This document shows, in pieces, positions 1 to 14,330 of a stretch of 64,000 nucleotides of DNA. Position numbers and translations under genes: made by a program. Positions within the stretch are counted from its first letter, which is position 1. The number at the start of each line of letters is the position of its first letter. This DNA is from Acanthornis magna (Eukaryota; Chordata; Aves; Passeriformes; Acanthizidae): contig JAWUZG010001121.1 of NCBI GenBank assembly GCA_036785705.1, positions 103,863 through 167,862 on the forward strand. Reading direction: 5' to 3'. Below the pieces are notes generated by a model, which saw only the letters and a program-made list of their open reading frames with translations, did no database searches and was not told where the DNA came from.

Positions 1-3000
1 ATGGAGATGTTGGAAGACCAATTATGATGATTTCTCCCCATAGAAGAGACTTGGAATCTAACATGAAAATACTTTCTTAACACACATCACACTGCTTTCT
101 CACAAACCAAACACTTCTTGTTCAAAAGCGCAATAAATTGTATCCAAAACTATAGATAGTAGAGTGTTCATGCTAGTCAGTGAAATAAAGAGGGCAGAAA
201 ATTGTGTATTCAGAAGTATTACAGAATTTCATATATCAACCTAAATATATCTACGTCATCTCTGCATTAAGAATAAAACACCAATTTCTGCTTCACTACT
301 GAGTCTTTCCTTTTCTTTAGAAGAGAAGGAGTACATACATCTATACATATATTACATTTACATACAAATGGAGGGTTTTTTCCTAAAAGCACTGCTAAGT
401 ATCTTAGGAGGCTATCAAAATAAAAATAACAGGATGGACTTTATCAGTAGGCTTTTATAGGCTAAGCTCCACTCAAATAGGAAGTTAACACACTCAGCAA
501 ACTTTCAGGCAGCTCTGAGCTAGGCAGAATTGCTGACAGGATAAGGGCCAGAGCCTGTCCAAAAGACTTCAGTAAATTTGGGGGGGTTAACCAACAGACA
601 TGTCACAACCTTCAACAGGGAAAACCACAGAATTCTGCAACGAGAGCAGAATAACCCCATGCATTGACTGAAACCTTACCAAGCAGCAGCCCTAAGAACA
701 TGCCTGTGATGTTTCAGTGGACACCACACTGCAGAAGTGAGCCCTCACTGTGAGCAAAATAAATTGCACGCTGAACTGCATCTGGAGGAGTGTGGCAGCA
801 GAATAGGGGAGGCTGGTGCTCAGACAGCCTGGGGAGACCTTCAGTTCAAGAGGGATGCAGAGAAAATAGAAAAGGTTCGACAAAGGTCCATACCCTGCGT
901 AGAGATGCTGAAGGAGCTGGGCCTGGTAAGTTTGGTAAAGAAGAAACCACAGAGGTGTTTAATATCTGCTTACAACTATTGGAAGGGCAGTTCTTTGGAC
1001 ACCACCGGCAAACTCCTCTTGGTAGTGTCAGACAGCATAAAAAAGAAAACAACCACACAAAGCTGTTTTAGAGATTGAAGTTGGACAGCTGGAAAAAAAT
1101 TTCCCTAGCAACACTGGAATAGGTCATCAAACAGTCTGAGAGATTCTGTCCTTAGAAGGTTCATCCAGACAAAGCAATGGCTGATCCAGTCCTTGGTTTC
1201 AATAGCCCTCTTCCAAGTGGTAGAACCTTGGAGTATTGGAGGACTAGAACCAATCAGCCCTTGAAGGGCCTTCAAGATGGCATTTTTATCATTCCCCAAA
1301 AATAGTAAAGTTACAAACTATCCTTCCATTCATTCTCAATCTACTGTTTTACTGATCAGGTACTGTAAATGTTGATTTTTTTTTCCTTTATTTCTACTAG
1401 ATTTTTTCAATGCAATACATGTATTCACAGAACCCAGTATCTCAGGGCTTCTTTACACTATTACAAAAAGCTGTTCTTAAACATGACCACATGTGCATCG
1501 GCCTAATCTGAAGATCATTTACAAGACCTATATCACAATGTTAATTCTTTTATTTCTTGCTTAATTAAGTACTGTTTCTATCCCTGTACAATATTTGGAT
1601 TTTATAAAAGGGCTACATTGTTATACGTTCACTGGCATCACAAACTGGACATTAAGCACAGCTGAGGGAGATTGAAAAGAGTGCTGAAAATGCATCAGCC
1701 AGGCAGCATCACCTCCTAAAATAATGTCATCATTCTCATTATAACCTCTGTACTTGCTTAGAATGAACTGATGAATTTGCACCAAAGTGCTGCATATGAA
1801 AAGGGGGCATAACATTCAGGAAATAGAGGTCACTAAAAACCACTTTGTTCAATGAAATTCAAAAGTTTCAATCAGTGACACAGTTTCTTTTTTAAAAGAT
1901 AGTTCCTTCCTTAAATCTCTAACCAGGTAATGATGTGTCAGTATTCAAACTAGACACAAATGGCAGCCTTCATCTCCAAAAGAGAGCATATGTGCCAGTT
2001 ACAGGCAATTTTTGTATGGCTTTGTAAAGATGAAAGGCAGATGCTTGGGGAAAAGCAGCAGAAAGCCCATCACAGTAACCTCAATGCATAATGACTCCCT
2101 GAGATCCTCAAGGACTCGGAGCTGGGAGGAGGCTGGGGAATGGGCGCTCACCCCACACTGCTGAGCCGCTGGCCACTAGCTCTGCCCCAAGGGTGCCACT
2201 CCCCAGCCCCAGTGGGGCCCAGCCTTGCCCTTTCCTCACCCACATTTGGGGGGCTGCATCCTCCTCATACACTTCTCTGGAGGCAGGAATCACTGCTGCC
2301 TTGGCAGCCTGTTTCTCATTAACAACCTGGTTTTGTTTGCAAGTAAGCGCAAGGTATTGTTTGAAGATGCAGCCTTTGCTACCTTTTGCTGCCTTGGCCA
2401 TCACATACCCCGTGGGCTATCAGGGTTCTTCCAGAGAGTCACCCAAGTCCAGTACCACCAGGGAAAGGGAAGAGATCCTATGTTAAGTTGTCCCGGAAAG
2501 AAAGTCTGTATCTCTTCAGTGGGTCACTAAGCATCCTAACTTCAAAATGAAAAATAACAAATGGAGAAATCAACCAGCACTTATTTAGAAGTCGCTGCAG
2601 TACGGAAAATGAAGAAAAGCAGCAACAGCAGCAACTCTCCCCCCACACAGAGGAAAGCTGGAAGGCTGAGGATGTCCTTGGATGCTTTCCAATAACAGGC
2701 AGGCACACTTCATGCTGCTGCAGCTACATAAATGTGCTTGCTTGCGAATTCAGCAAGTGTGTTGCCATCAATAAACTGTTTTAAATAAGAAGCTTTGATG
2801 CAAATAGTTTGCTCTGATCTTTAGTTAGTGAAAGGAAAAAGTGTCTTACAGCAGCAAAGAGAATCTCTCTGCAGCAGATCACAAGTACATCATATACAAA
2901 TACATGCCCTTTAACCACTTTCAATACTTCTTTGCCAATTTGAACTTCTAGCACAATGTAATCCAAATAAATTGAGATCAGAATAACCATCTGATTTCAC

Positions 3001-4819
3001 ATGCAACACATACTATAATTATTTTTATATACTATAAGCATAAAGGTTAATTTAAAATAAACTGCTAGTGCCTATCTAAAATTATTAATGGAAAATATTC
3101 AAAAATTGTTTAACATTTGTCTATCTAAATACTTGAAATATTACTGAGGGTTAGCATGATTGACACCACTTTAAATACCTGGAACAGCACTCACTAATTT
3201 CTAGGCCCCCAACACTTGTGTTCAGATGCAAGTGCTGGCTCCTCGGTGCTTGTGCCAATGGAGACCCTTGAGGACGAGAAACTTAAATATTCTGGGGCAA
3301 AACGTCATCAGTGCAGAACAGAGGAAAATGGAGAAGTTTATCTCCACAGCACCCCAGAGAGTCCCTGTGGCTTGGGCAGGGGACAGAAACACATTCAGGC
3401 ATTAGTTTCCCAAAACATACTTTTTTTTGTTCATTAAAGCTGATATGGAAAATTTGTTAGGAGTACAGCGGGAGCAGGTTAGACCAAGGCTTGAATAATT
3501 TCCTAGCTGATGCAGGTATAACTTATCCTGCAGGTATGGAGTTCCTTCTATCAAACAGGTAGAGAAGTGAGACAGAAATCCCATAAACGTCACCCCAAAT
3601 TGTCAGCTCAGAAATAGAGAATAAAAACACATGCATGAAACAAGTCTTTCCAACAGATCAACAGATCAAGTCCCCAACAGCAGCAGCCTATTCCACGATA
3701 CATTTTGTTCTCATGTACAGTACCATAAAACTGCTGTTCACATTACTGCAGTGGTTTCCCCCATTAGCTTATGATTGCCGTGGGAATCAAAATCCATTTG
3801 AGGGGTTATGGGGAAATGCTGAGGCTCGTGCAAACAAGGAAGAGCAAGCATTACTATAAATGCCTACAATATATAAACACAATTACAGTTTGGAAGTTAA
3901 AGAACTGAATTAAGAGTGCTATCTGGCCAGAGAAAGCTGATTAAAGGCAATGGAGATCGAGAAAGTGAGATTACATCTAATTAGTTCACAAAAAAAAAAA
4001 AGAAAAAACAACTCCTCCAATTCTAAGGCTGATTAATTAATTAAAATTAGAAAAATATTTGCTATTGAAATGGAAACCACAATATTTAATGTAATGGTAG
4101 CTCATCTTTAGAATGAATTTTAGAATTAGAAGTAGATTAAATTTAGAATGTAGAACTAGCTCACCCATATAAAGCAGACTTTAATAGTCATCTTTGAGAA
4201 AGGACCATAGATTACTAAGTACAGAAAAATACCTGACACAGCATATACCACAGGTCTTTCCGTTACTTTTCTCCATCATACGTATCCTGTATACTTTATG
4301 CGAAGTAATGCTCTGGCTAATCATGGAGTTCATTTCATACAGATCCTATACTTTTGAAAGAATGAGGAAATGTCTTAGCACCTCTAAGCCAGTCCTTAGA
4401 AAAATGACCTTTAAGAAAAAATAATTTAAAAAAAGAGAAAATAACCTTTCAAAAAGAAGTTTTAAAATTGATTGCCTTCAGAAATCAAATCTTTCCTTTT
4501 CCAAAAGAAACATGAGCAATGGAGTAAGTTAAAGTGGAGAATGTATCTCAAATGTTAAAATCTAATGCACTATGTCAAACTACAGCATCTTGAGGCGATA
4601 ATTTTACATGGGCATAACAATATACTCATATTTTCCAGGCATCCCAAGGTGTGTCAAAGAGATCAGATGAACAAATCAGGATCAGCTGTCAGGACAGAGT
4701 CCAGAAATAGCATCTCCCAAGTTCCAAGTCAGAGCTGGGTTCCCAAGCTGAGTTATGCACGTTTATGCATATCTGGAAATTAAGGCAAATTTACTGCTCA
4801 GGTATGTTGAATCCATGTC
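1..4819. other. AT-rich non-coding DNA, no gene recognised
   Basis: No host exon, RNA gene or clear transposon is recognised here. The longest frames (113 aa at 737-1078 on +; 98 aa at 2108-2404 on -) lack recognisable domains and are overlapped by frames of similar size on the other strand, as expected by chance in a locally GC-richer patch (about 2,110-2,300). A poly-A/AG-rich run lies near 3,989-4,008. The base composition and frequent stops fit intergenic or intronic vertebrate DNA. An unannotated untranslated exon or old repeat could be missed by eye. Confidence 0.6.
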
Positions 4820-4900
4820 TCTGGAAACCCAGAACCACAGAATGAGTTTGGGCCAGGAATAGCTCAGCATTCCCTTGAAATTAATTACTGAATTCAATTG
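4820..4900 (-). repeat. possible eroded CR1 LINE fragment
   Basis: The stretch contains an ACCACAGAATGAGTTTGGG-like word followed by a GGCCAGGAATAGCTC segment. This resembles the reverse complement of a CR1 3' end, where an AGAATCATAGAATGG-like word leads into GGGTTGGAAGGGACC. The match is weak and interrupted, so this is a tentative call; it may be chance. Confidence 0.3.
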
Positions 4901-5042
4901 CTTTGCAGAGTCTGCTGGCAGATGTTGGTAATGTTTCAGAATTAAAAAGTAACAATTATAAATAAAATAATTCAGGAAAAATAGTAGATGAGATTTGCAG
5001 ACACTGATCCCACAAATGCACCATCAAATAGAACTGCTGGAA

Positions 5043-5094
5043 ATAATATTAAGAAATAAATAAGGAAATAAAATAGGAAATAAAATTAAGAATC
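5043..5094. repeat. short A-rich tandem repeat
   Basis: Words of the form GGAAATAAAATA and AAGAAATAAATAA recur back to back about four times with small changes. This is a low-complexity tandem array; no function is implied. Confidence 0.6.
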
Positions 5095-5861
5095 TAAAAG
5101 TTGATAGAAATAATTGGGAAGCTCCAGCTTCTTCTTGGTTTAGAGTCATAAAGAATATCTCCATCATGTCAAGACCAGTCAATGTCATTTTCCACAGGCC
5201 AAAATAGCAGCTTCAGTAGGGCTAGAAAAAAATTAGTTAAAGAAGCCTTTCCATTTCCCAAAGCAGAATTGCTACAACCATACCTTCTCATTTTCTCAAA
5301 AGTTTTATATTTTTTCTTAATGTTTTATTAAAAATTCTCATTGATTTCTTACTAAGAAATACAATTTTGGCCAACGTGCACATCTCAGACATTATTTTAA
5401 AGACATTTCTGTAAAAGACATCATGAGAAGTGTAATAAAAAAGAGGAAAGCACGTCTGTCTTAAATCCAATGGAACAACAACTTTCAAATTTTAAAAAAA
5501 TCATGAAAATCTATTCTTTGGAAGGTTTTTAGCAAGTCTAAAGAACATAATTTATAAGGAATCTTCACAGTCACAGTCAATTTAACAGAAGCTCCACCTA
5601 GACCAAAAATTAATAGCATCACACAAACCTTCCATTTTTATCTCCATTTCTTTCACTGGGTTTCCTTGGCCAGACAGGACCCTTAACCAGCTTCAGCTCA
5701 CTTCTAGGTATAGTTGTGTTTGCAATGAGCCACACAGGGACCCCTCCTGTGAAGCCTGAACTCTGCAAACTGGGCATTGGCTGGGTTTTTTCCAAATTCT
5801 TGTTTGAAAATTAAAATGATATTCACCCTTGATATTCTTGATGATTAGATACTCTGTGTGT

Positions 5862-5898
5862 ACATATATTTATATATATATATTTACATACACATATA
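5862..5898. repeat. TA-rich microsatellite
   Basis: An alternating TA run (a core of about eight TA units) is flanked by TACATA words. It is a simple repeat likely to vary in length between individuals. Confidence 0.8.
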
Positions 5899-8800
5899 GT
5901 CCTGGGTGCATGGCAATCATTCGCACACACAAACAATGGATATTCAATGCAAATGTGAAACTGCAAATGCACAAATTGTTTCTTAATACTCATCTTCCCA
6001 TCAATGAATATAATATAAATGATAATAATAAATATAAATTAATACTAAATTAATACTGAGTACTTGAAATATTTCTACACGCACTAACAGTCTCTAGGAT
6101 TAACACCAAATTTGACCAGAGGATAATAGTCATAACAACTCTCACCAGCAGTAGCCTCTTTCTGTCATTTTTAACATCCAAAGGGTAAAGAAAAACTAAT
6201 CTGAGCCAGGGTTTCTTTCTGTATGCTACAGATAGTCATCTCTGGCATCAGCAGACTGAGTCCAGGCTTCACATTGATTTTCTTTTTTCCTTATGTATAC
6301 AGTGAAATTGAAGACCTATGCATTTCTGTTAAATGAGGTTCTGCCTTAGCTAATAGCAAACTATGACAATGGTCTGCAAAGAATTGGGGAAAGGGAAGCA
6401 GTCTTTCAAAAAAATTCACCACCAGCAGCTGTAAATTCATAACTGTCAATAAAATTGCTGAGGTTTTTATATGCACATTAACAGCATGCTTCAGTGTAAA
6501 ATGGGATTCTTAATTCTTTCCACAGAGCATTAAATCATATTTAAGATAAAAGGAATCCTCAAACAGCTCCTGACAGGGTCCCTCCATATCAAAAACACTC
6601 TGCTCCCTATGTTTGTACTTTGTTGACTTCAACAACAATCTAATTGCAAAAATTCTTCTCAAAGTAAAATATAAAACAATAGGGTGCAATTACACAACAT
6701 ATGTTGCTCTTCATTTACTCTAAGCACAATTCCAGGAGCCTAATGTGTTTTCTTGTAATGCCAGTAAAATGTATTTCAAAAGGAAGGTCACAAGTGGAAG
6801 GTGGTGCAGGACAGGGCTTCAAGCTGCATGGGAAATGTTTTCTGTTTGCTTCATACTCCATGAGAGAGCACCCTACACCCTGTGACGATGGAATGATGAA
6901 GTGGCTCCCAACAGTCTGTCAGGACTCTCTCAGGATACCAGCGGTGATACCTGCGCCTCCAGAGAACTGGTGTTACCAAAATGTTTCTCAGTTCCCAAAT
7001 CCCGCTGGGCACCAAGGGCACCTTCTTACCCTTGCACACATTTCAGCGCATCCCTCAAAAGTAACATGAATTGTACCAGACAAAATCTGGCCCTCTGGTA
7101 TCTCGTTCCTTAAGAGATTAATAAAAGTGACATGCAGAGGGTCTCCAACAACATGTCCACCCATCCTTCTCTTAACTTCACTGTCAGTGCAAACTAGCTA
7201 AGGCACTAGGGTGGCACAGGAGCTGTGAGTATTTAACCCACGACTTGTTGCTAAAAAAAAAAAAAATTGTTAAAGTCCAAAAACTCTGTCACTAGGACAA
7301 TATAGCACTTGCATTTATTTTATATTATTATTAATTATTTCTTCATAACCATGGGACTTCCTTTCGGTAGGAATTTGACTGTGACTCGCAGTGTCTTTAT
7401 CAGAACTCTGTGCTGGCTGCCTTGTTATGTGTTTACCAGCCCTCTGCCATCCCTCTGCTCCCAGGTCTCCCATGAGTACTGTCACCCAGACCAAGGGGCT
7501 TTCTGGAACGCGACCCTGGTATGCTCAGCTTGCCCTCTCCTCCTACTCAACTCAGTGTGCTGGCACAGCACAAGAGGGATGAAGCAGCAGGCATTTGGCT
7601 TCCCAACCTTCTCCAGAGCAAATGACATCTCGAGTGACCTGTTATTATTGAACTGGGTTTTAATGAAATGTTGGTACTCCACACCATGACACAAAGAACA
7701 TATGTGGCTGCAAGTAATTAATTACATTCTTGAAGAACCTAATAAGAAACTCTCACGTTTAAAGTACTTTATGGCAACTGTTAATTTTTTCTCTCTAATT
7801 ATCAGAGTAACAATGGAGTAATACACCTTTCACCTCCAACTTGCTTATTTTTAATTTCCTTCATCCAATAGCTTTGTTTATGCTAGCTATTGGTTCTGTG
7901 CAATAACCCATCTTATTTCTCTTTTCAATTTAAAAATATAAAATACATCAAGGATGAAATCAAACAAAAAACTTTAATTTCATCAGAAATTTTTTTTTTT
8001 TTCACAGAAATGTCTGCTATAGGAAATTCACACTATTTTGTTTTCACATTTCCAAAGAGAATGGATTTTAGTATTGTGACTCTCTCAGGGGTCTGTCTTC
8101 AGGTGCTGAAGATGCTAAGCAGAAACACATCACCTTGAAGAAGTGATGAGCACCTCCTGTTGAGCACTGAAAATCAGTGGTGGTGTGCAAACCTGAAACT
8201 ATTGACAATTCCGACTTTTTTACACTAACTTCAGGAAGCTACATTCTGATTTCATGCAAAATAGAAATATGTTTCTTCACCATGCTGACCTGTTTGACAA
8301 GTACAGACAGCCCTATGTGTTAAAGAGGAATCTACACAGAAATCAGAGGAACCAGGATCTGAGAAACAGCTTTGCTCTTCCGTGCTGGACCACAAGTGAC
8401 TCTGAAAGCATTGACCTTCTTTAGCAGCCTGACCCAAAACCACTGTCCAGCAGCAGAATTTCAATACCAGGCCCTAACTGCTGAAGGAATATTGTTCATG
8501 CTGATATGAAGTTTCACATTGATCAAATGTAACAAACCCCCATTTAATCTTTCATTAATTTTAATATACTGAAAACTACTGCAAAGAACTTGCTGCTTGC
8601 TGTTATTGTAGAACAGAGTTATTGTGTGAAGAAATGAAGAAAGCACCCACACACTGAGATGACCTTTCTGAATACTTCTTTATGGTTGGTCTGAATGTTA
8701 TTTTTCAAAGCCAAACTAATCTTAAACCTTTATTTTATGCAGCTGAAAATTGGCCAAAGCAGGAAAAAAGAAACTCTGAGGATACTAATCCATATGCCCC

Positions 8801-10140
8801 TAAATTTATACCTTTCCCAAACGAAAGAAAACCAACCACTCCCTATAAGTACATACAATTAATATCTATATAATAAAACATAACCAATTTCAGGAAAAAG
8901 CAATTATTCCAGGAATTCTTAAAATTATTTCCAACATTACACCAGCGCCACGTATCTCTGCTTTTAGCTGCTGAAGTGGAGTCACGACACCTGGCTCAGC
9001 AGACGGCCGTGCACGCACTGCAGAGCCACAGGCACCGGCTTGGCTTGTTAATGTGCACTGAGGCTGCTGCTGCTCGGAAGAGGACAGCCACCTCAAGAAC
9101 AATTATTTTGTCTTTTAGCACTCCTGTTGCGGTAGCTGCAGCCAAAGCACTTAAAATGCCATCTATTTGCTGCCATCTACAAGTGTCAGGATAGAACTAG
9201 AGAAGCACAGACACCTATGGTAAATAGGCTTGCCTTTGCAAGCCTAATGGGAGGATGAAAGCCTTGTTTTTTGGGAAAATTAACCTGATGAGTTCTGCTA
9301 GTTTGTCCCTTGAAACACAACTCACAGGTGAAATAGTGCATCCTCAGAAATGAGGAGCATAATGATGCTTTATTGCTTGAGAAAGCCACATGCCTCTAGA
9401 GAATTTGTGTCATCATATACCAGGAGTAAGGCTGATGGAGCTGGCTTTAGGCTCTAATAAAGGAGGTGGGAAAGAGATGAAAAAACACCATGACAAAAGA
9501 TGCTTTTGTTACTTGTTGAGATTAATCTGAATCAAAATGTGTTCACAGTTATAATTTCTTCTACAACTGGAAAAAACTGCCAGTAAGAACAGCATGATTT
9601 TACTTTCCAATGCCACTGTAATTCTTATTCCTATCAAAGGAGGCTGAAAAAATTGCCAAATTATTTCATTAGGAAATGCAGTTAATTTACAGGCTGGGTA
9701 ATTTTCCCCCTACAAAATTGTATAATGAGCTTTAAACTCACTAAATAAAGGGTCTCTTCTCTGAGTGATTATGTTCTATTTACACAGGAATTAGTGGTGA
9801 CTGGACCTCCTTTCAGAGTAGCTTTAAAAGAGTTACATTACAAAAAAACGTCAACAGCTTTGAAAAATATCCTAACAGTTGACAGACTAAAACACACTTC
9901 TCAGTGCAGCAGTGCATACATACATTGTCTTCATAAATATCTTTCAAAGGATAAGCACATAGCTTTTAAATCACATACCAGAATCCAGCAAATCTCTAAT
10001 ACTGATTTCTTATTACATTATTCACTTAGGCATTATGCTGATTGAATGTATAGAAAAGCCTAAAAAAACAGATGGACAAGAATGTGAAGGAGCAATACTT
10101 TCCTCTTCAAAAATTGCCCTCACTCTATTCAATGCTAACT

Positions 10141-10200
10141 ATTTATTTATTATATTTATTATGATTTGTTATTATTGTTGTTATTATTATTATTATTTTA
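10141..10200. repeat. ATT/TTATT microsatellite
   Basis: Sixty bases consist almost wholly of ATT, TTATT and TTG triplet-like units, ending in a run of about six perfect TTA units. It is a simple sequence repeat. Confidence 0.85.
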
Positions 10201-10614
10201 GCGTGGATTTTTTTACTGATTAGTCTGTCTAAAGAATGGACCTTTTGGTTTATAGCCAATTCTTACCAAATGTAGTCTAGTTCAGTTTTCATATAATTAA
10301 GTGGTAGCTAGAAAACCCCAGCATCTCCAAAATGCACGCATTCTTGGATATTTACATAGAAACTAGGCAGTAGAAACCATTCCCAACAGCAGCATGTTTA
10401 TGGTATCACGACGGTAGTAGATATGGCACATAAATAGTGTTTGTCCCTGGCAAGTTACTGAAAGTAATTAAAGTTCCTGTTACCTAGAGCAGTTGACCCT
10501 GAGGTTGTGGAAGTAGGAGAAATATATTTGGAAGTTTCAGTTAAAAATTTCACCTCCCTTTCTTCCTTCGTAGTGTAGGAAGTCCTAATCGTCTTTCCAC
10601 TGTACCACAGAAGC

Positions 10615-10760
10615 GAGATTCATAATATTTAAGGTCTGGAAGGGGCCATTTAATCATGAAGCCTATCCTCCTTTATCACGGCATTTCGTAAGAGGTCTAC
10701 AGATCACACAGAATCAGTGACATCTTTGCAAGTGCTTAACTAAATCTAAGCCAAAATATC
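10615..10760 (-). repeat. probable eroded CR1 LINE fragment
   Basis: The words CTGGAAGGGGCCATT and AATCATGAAGCCTATCC, followed by ACAGAATCAGTGACATC, resemble the reverse complement of the CR1 3' end (TTGGAAGGGACCTT, then ATCATCTAGTCC, then spacer). Identity is clearly reduced, so this would be an old copy, and the boundaries are approximate. Confidence 0.45.
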
Positions 10761-13582
10761 CTGAGTTGGCAACACAGACCATCACAACAGCACAGTTAGC
10801 TTACAGGGAATGGGGAGAAAATAATTTTAAAAGGAAAGGGGGAGGGAAAGAAAAAAAAGTATAAGAAAAAAAAACGAGAAGTAGTAGTAGTAAAAATGAA
10901 TCATGGGAATAATTGGGATGCAGTCCTCAGGAATGTGGCACACCCATCGTGGATGGGGCACCGGCTCCCTTCGAGCAAAACCGGGACATCATTGCCATCC
11001 ACTGGGCAGGAGGGAGAATGCAGCGCGGGAGCGACACCGAGCACAGGGACAGTGGGCAGAGAAAGGGGCTGGCAGGAACGCCTGGAAAGCCTTCTCGACA
11101 TCCCTGCTTCACTTTCACCCTTCACACACCCACCCTGACATGGTCGGGCCTCCCTCGGAAGCCTGGAAGACAAGTCGGAAGGTGTGAAAGTGGATCTGGT
11201 AACTAAAGCAGAAGCCAGCACGGTGCCATGAATACAGCCTGAGTACAGCTCTGCCACGAGGAGGGTGAGCTAGAGCCTGAGGCTGCTCTGGAGGGTGACA
11301 CACATGCTGCCTACTTTCCAGCAGCTTTGAAAGAAGGAAACCTTTGGATCAGGCTCCTCATGCAAAGTTAAGAATACTTTCTGGAGATTTTATGCCTGGA
11401 AGTCATTTGCACGCTTTGGAATAAAATGACAAGACCAAAGAATTTGAGAGTTACAATGGTTTTCTCTGACAGAGAAGTCTCTACTTCATCTCATAGAAAT
11501 CCATCCATACATGGGTGAAACATCAACTTCTGAAAGTGACTGCCTATCTATATGATGTATGCAAAGGAGCATATGCCTCTTGAATACAAATGTAGTAAAG
11601 CACCTGTGAAAATGCTTTTTAAATCATAACCAGTATTTACTGAACTGACACAAACCATTTAAAATAATTTAGATAATAAGCACTATCAAAGAACACGAAA
11701 TGAACTTACTAATACCTACAAAATGATGAGGGACAACTTGCTGACAGTATCGGCACTCAACAAAATTTGGCCACCACAGTAGCTCATATCAACCACTCAA
11801 CCTACACACTTGGATTATATATTAATTTTGCATGACTGCACATAGTTTTTGGTAGCAACTGGAAGACCTTGGCCACTCGTGGGAGAAGGACGAGTCCACC
11901 CCCAGTCTTCCTCCTCCCTATCCCAGATCCAGGTACTGAGGAGGCAGCTCCCAGATGCTGGGTGAGCCCCGCCATGCTGTGCCACAGAGTCACAAACTGG
12001 TGTTTGTTGGTTTATATATACTGCACACACTATGCACTGCTCTGATACTTTAGGGAGACTGGGAATTGCTGCTCAATCTGTTTGGATCAGCTGAGTGACT
12101 TGAAACAAGTAATTTCACCCCTCCAGCATTCACTTCCCACCCCCCCACCCCCCCAATAAGGCAATAACAGCAACCTCCTTGGTGTAGCAGCTTCAGACTG
12201 TTATTTATAAGAGGAAACTATTACTGCTGAAATTAAATCCTTATGAACTTCACCCCATATGTGAATAATGTTGGTCCAGGTGCAATTTTCTAACCTATCT
12301 TCAGTGTTACTAATTAAAAAACCTTTGTTGGACTCTGTTATGGCCTATGAATGTTTTTTACAGGGCGCTCATCTCTGCTCCTTGACTCCTGTCTTTTCCA
12401 GTCAGTTTTTCTCTCTCATTCAGCAGCAGCCTCCCTAACACTGCCACACTAGTTTAGTCACACCAGCCACTTCATGACCTCTTGCTGCAGCCTTCAGTAA
12501 CACAGGACTTCATTCTGCAGCTTCATGAGCTGGATCATTGTGTTGTTACTCAGACATGCTCACCTGGGACATGGAGAGGCACTGAAGCTTTGCACAGTGC
12601 CTGGAACAGAATTTTGCTAAAACTCACAGCAACCCTCATTCTCCAAAGTATGCGTAAGACTAAGACACAGCAACAATGCCCCAACACAACTAGCTGCTCT
12701 GATTTTTCTGGGGATTAAGGACCACCTGTAAGAAAAGGAGGGAAGGTTTATTTGCCATTGACCCCAAAGAGTCATTTTTCTTTGGACTCATTCTTCAGAG
12801 TATGTGGAAAAGGCACAGCACATCACTACAGAGCTCTGCAGAGTGAGCTGCACTCACCCTGCAACTGAAGGATGAGGTTCTTGCATCTCTAACACTAAAG
12901 CAAGGGTCCTCTTTTTGGATACAATCAAGAATTAGTTTTTCAGTTGCAGAAATGCTAAATATGCATAAATACATTTTAAAACTGGGCAGAAACATCCATT
13001 CCAAATTCTCAGCTTTGACATTCCTCACATACTAAGACTCACTTTCTGACGTGCAGAATAACACACATTTCTGTGGTATTTTACCAGTACTAAGCACTAT
13101 TACAGGCAAATAGGAACTGATCTATATACCAGAATACACTGCTGAGGATCTGTCATCCCTACTCTATGTATTTCAGATTTTTCTGTTTCTCTGTTCAAAC
13201 TTCAGACTAGCTCTGCTTTGATGCCTTGTCCTGAAGCTCACACGTACCTGGTGTGCATTCAAGACGCCCTGAGCACATCCTCTAGTTTAGTCTCATTAAA
13301 AAAAAAACCATCAACTTCACATTCTTCGTGTACTGCTGTTCAACCAAGACCAATCAAAGGGGACCAACTAGGAAATTCACTTCAGAGGAGCATCCCTGAT
13401 CTGAATTAAAACATGAATATAGATGCAGTTGTTGAGACACTCATTTTTTGTGATCCATTCAGTTTTGACAAATGACCATGTCTCAGTGATAACCACATGG
13501 AAGCTCATCATAGGAATAGGATTTGAATTTTTGTTGTAGTTACATTAGACAATGACTAAACCCACAAGGACTTTAAGCATAT
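10761..13582. other. non-coding DNA with a GC-richer patch and a C-rich run
   Basis: No gene is recognised. Positions 10,895-11,300 are GC-richer with scattered CpGs and carry open frames of 80-118 aa on both strands at once, which argues against any one being coding. A C-rich run (C7, A, C8 pattern) lies near 12,136-12,155. The remainder is AT-rich unique-looking sequence up to the target-site duplication of the solo LTR. Confidence 0.55.
10814..10892. repeat. purine-rich low-complexity tract with (AGT)n
   Basis: The sequence is a nearly uninterrupted A/G-rich strand with GGAAAGGGGGAGGGAAAG and long A runs, ending in four AGT units. It directly precedes a GC-richer patch. Confidence 0.7.
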
Positions 13583-13587
13583 ATACT
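13583..13587. repeat. target-site duplication, left copy (ATACT)
   Basis: ATACT sits immediately before the TG that opens the LTR and recurs immediately after the closing CA at 14,946-14,950. A perfect 5-bp duplication confirms the element boundaries. Confidence 0.9.
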
Positions 13588-14330
13588 TGTGGTAGTTTTG
13601 CCTGGCCCAGTTTTTGCCAGTGGATAGGGTGGGGTACAAAGATGGCTCCTGCATGTCCTGAGTAAAGATTCTGGAAATTTCTCCACCATGTCCAGCAGAG
13701 CCAATCTCTGATGGCTCTGAAGATGATGGACATGCTGCTGGCCAAACCTGGGCCAATTTGAGATGTTAGTTACGCCTCTGTGAAAACATATTTAAGAAGA
13801 AATCAAAACAAGGTAAGCACGCACTTCTTTGTAGCCAGGGAAGGAGGAGGAGGAGGTAAAAATATGTGAGGAAGAACAACATGGAGGCACCAAGGTCAGT
13901 GGAGAAGGTGGGGGAGGAGATGCTCCAGGCGCCGGAGCTGAAAACCCTCTGCCAGCCGTGGTGAAGACCATGGGGGAGCAGGTGGTCCCCCTGCAGCCCA
14001 TGGAGTCCAGGGGATGCAGAGAAACCCCCACAGCCTGTGGGGATGTGCCCACACCAGAGGAGCAGGTGGAGGCCTGCAGGAAGCTGTGATCCAGTGGGAG
14101 TCCCAGAGACTGAGAGTTGCAAAAGCCTTGCAGGAGAGAGAGAGGCCTTGCTCCCGGGATGGAAACAGCCTGGCCTCGGCTTGGAAATCTGCAGCCTGGA
14201 GAGAATCTCGGACAGCAGCAATCGGGCGGGGCTGCTCGTGAGATTGGACCCACGCCAAAGAAGTTCGCAGAGGACTGTCTCTCGTGGGAGGGACCCCCAT
14301 GGCTAAGTAGAGGATTCTTTTCCCCTGATG

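Larger units (their letters stand above)
4901..10614. other. AT-rich non-coding DNA, no gene recognised
   Basis: No gene is recognised. The block holds the simple repeats listed separately, a poly-A run near 7,253-7,266 and a poly-T run near 7,990. The largest frames (126 aa at 7309-7689 and 122 aa at 6701-7069, both +) show no domain, signal peptide or repeat structure. A moderately GC-richer stretch near 8,940-9,100 has several CpGs but is too short to call a CpG island. Confidence 0.6.

Noticed and set aside
2108..2404. 98-codon minus-strand frame with an Ala/Lys-rich start, considered as a processed pseudogene
   Set aside because: I cannot link it to a family, there is no poly-A tail or target-site duplication nearby, and two other frames overlap it.
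5862..5898. TA-rich run as a promoter TATA cluster
   Set aside because: It is a plain microsatellite with no downstream gene or initiator context.
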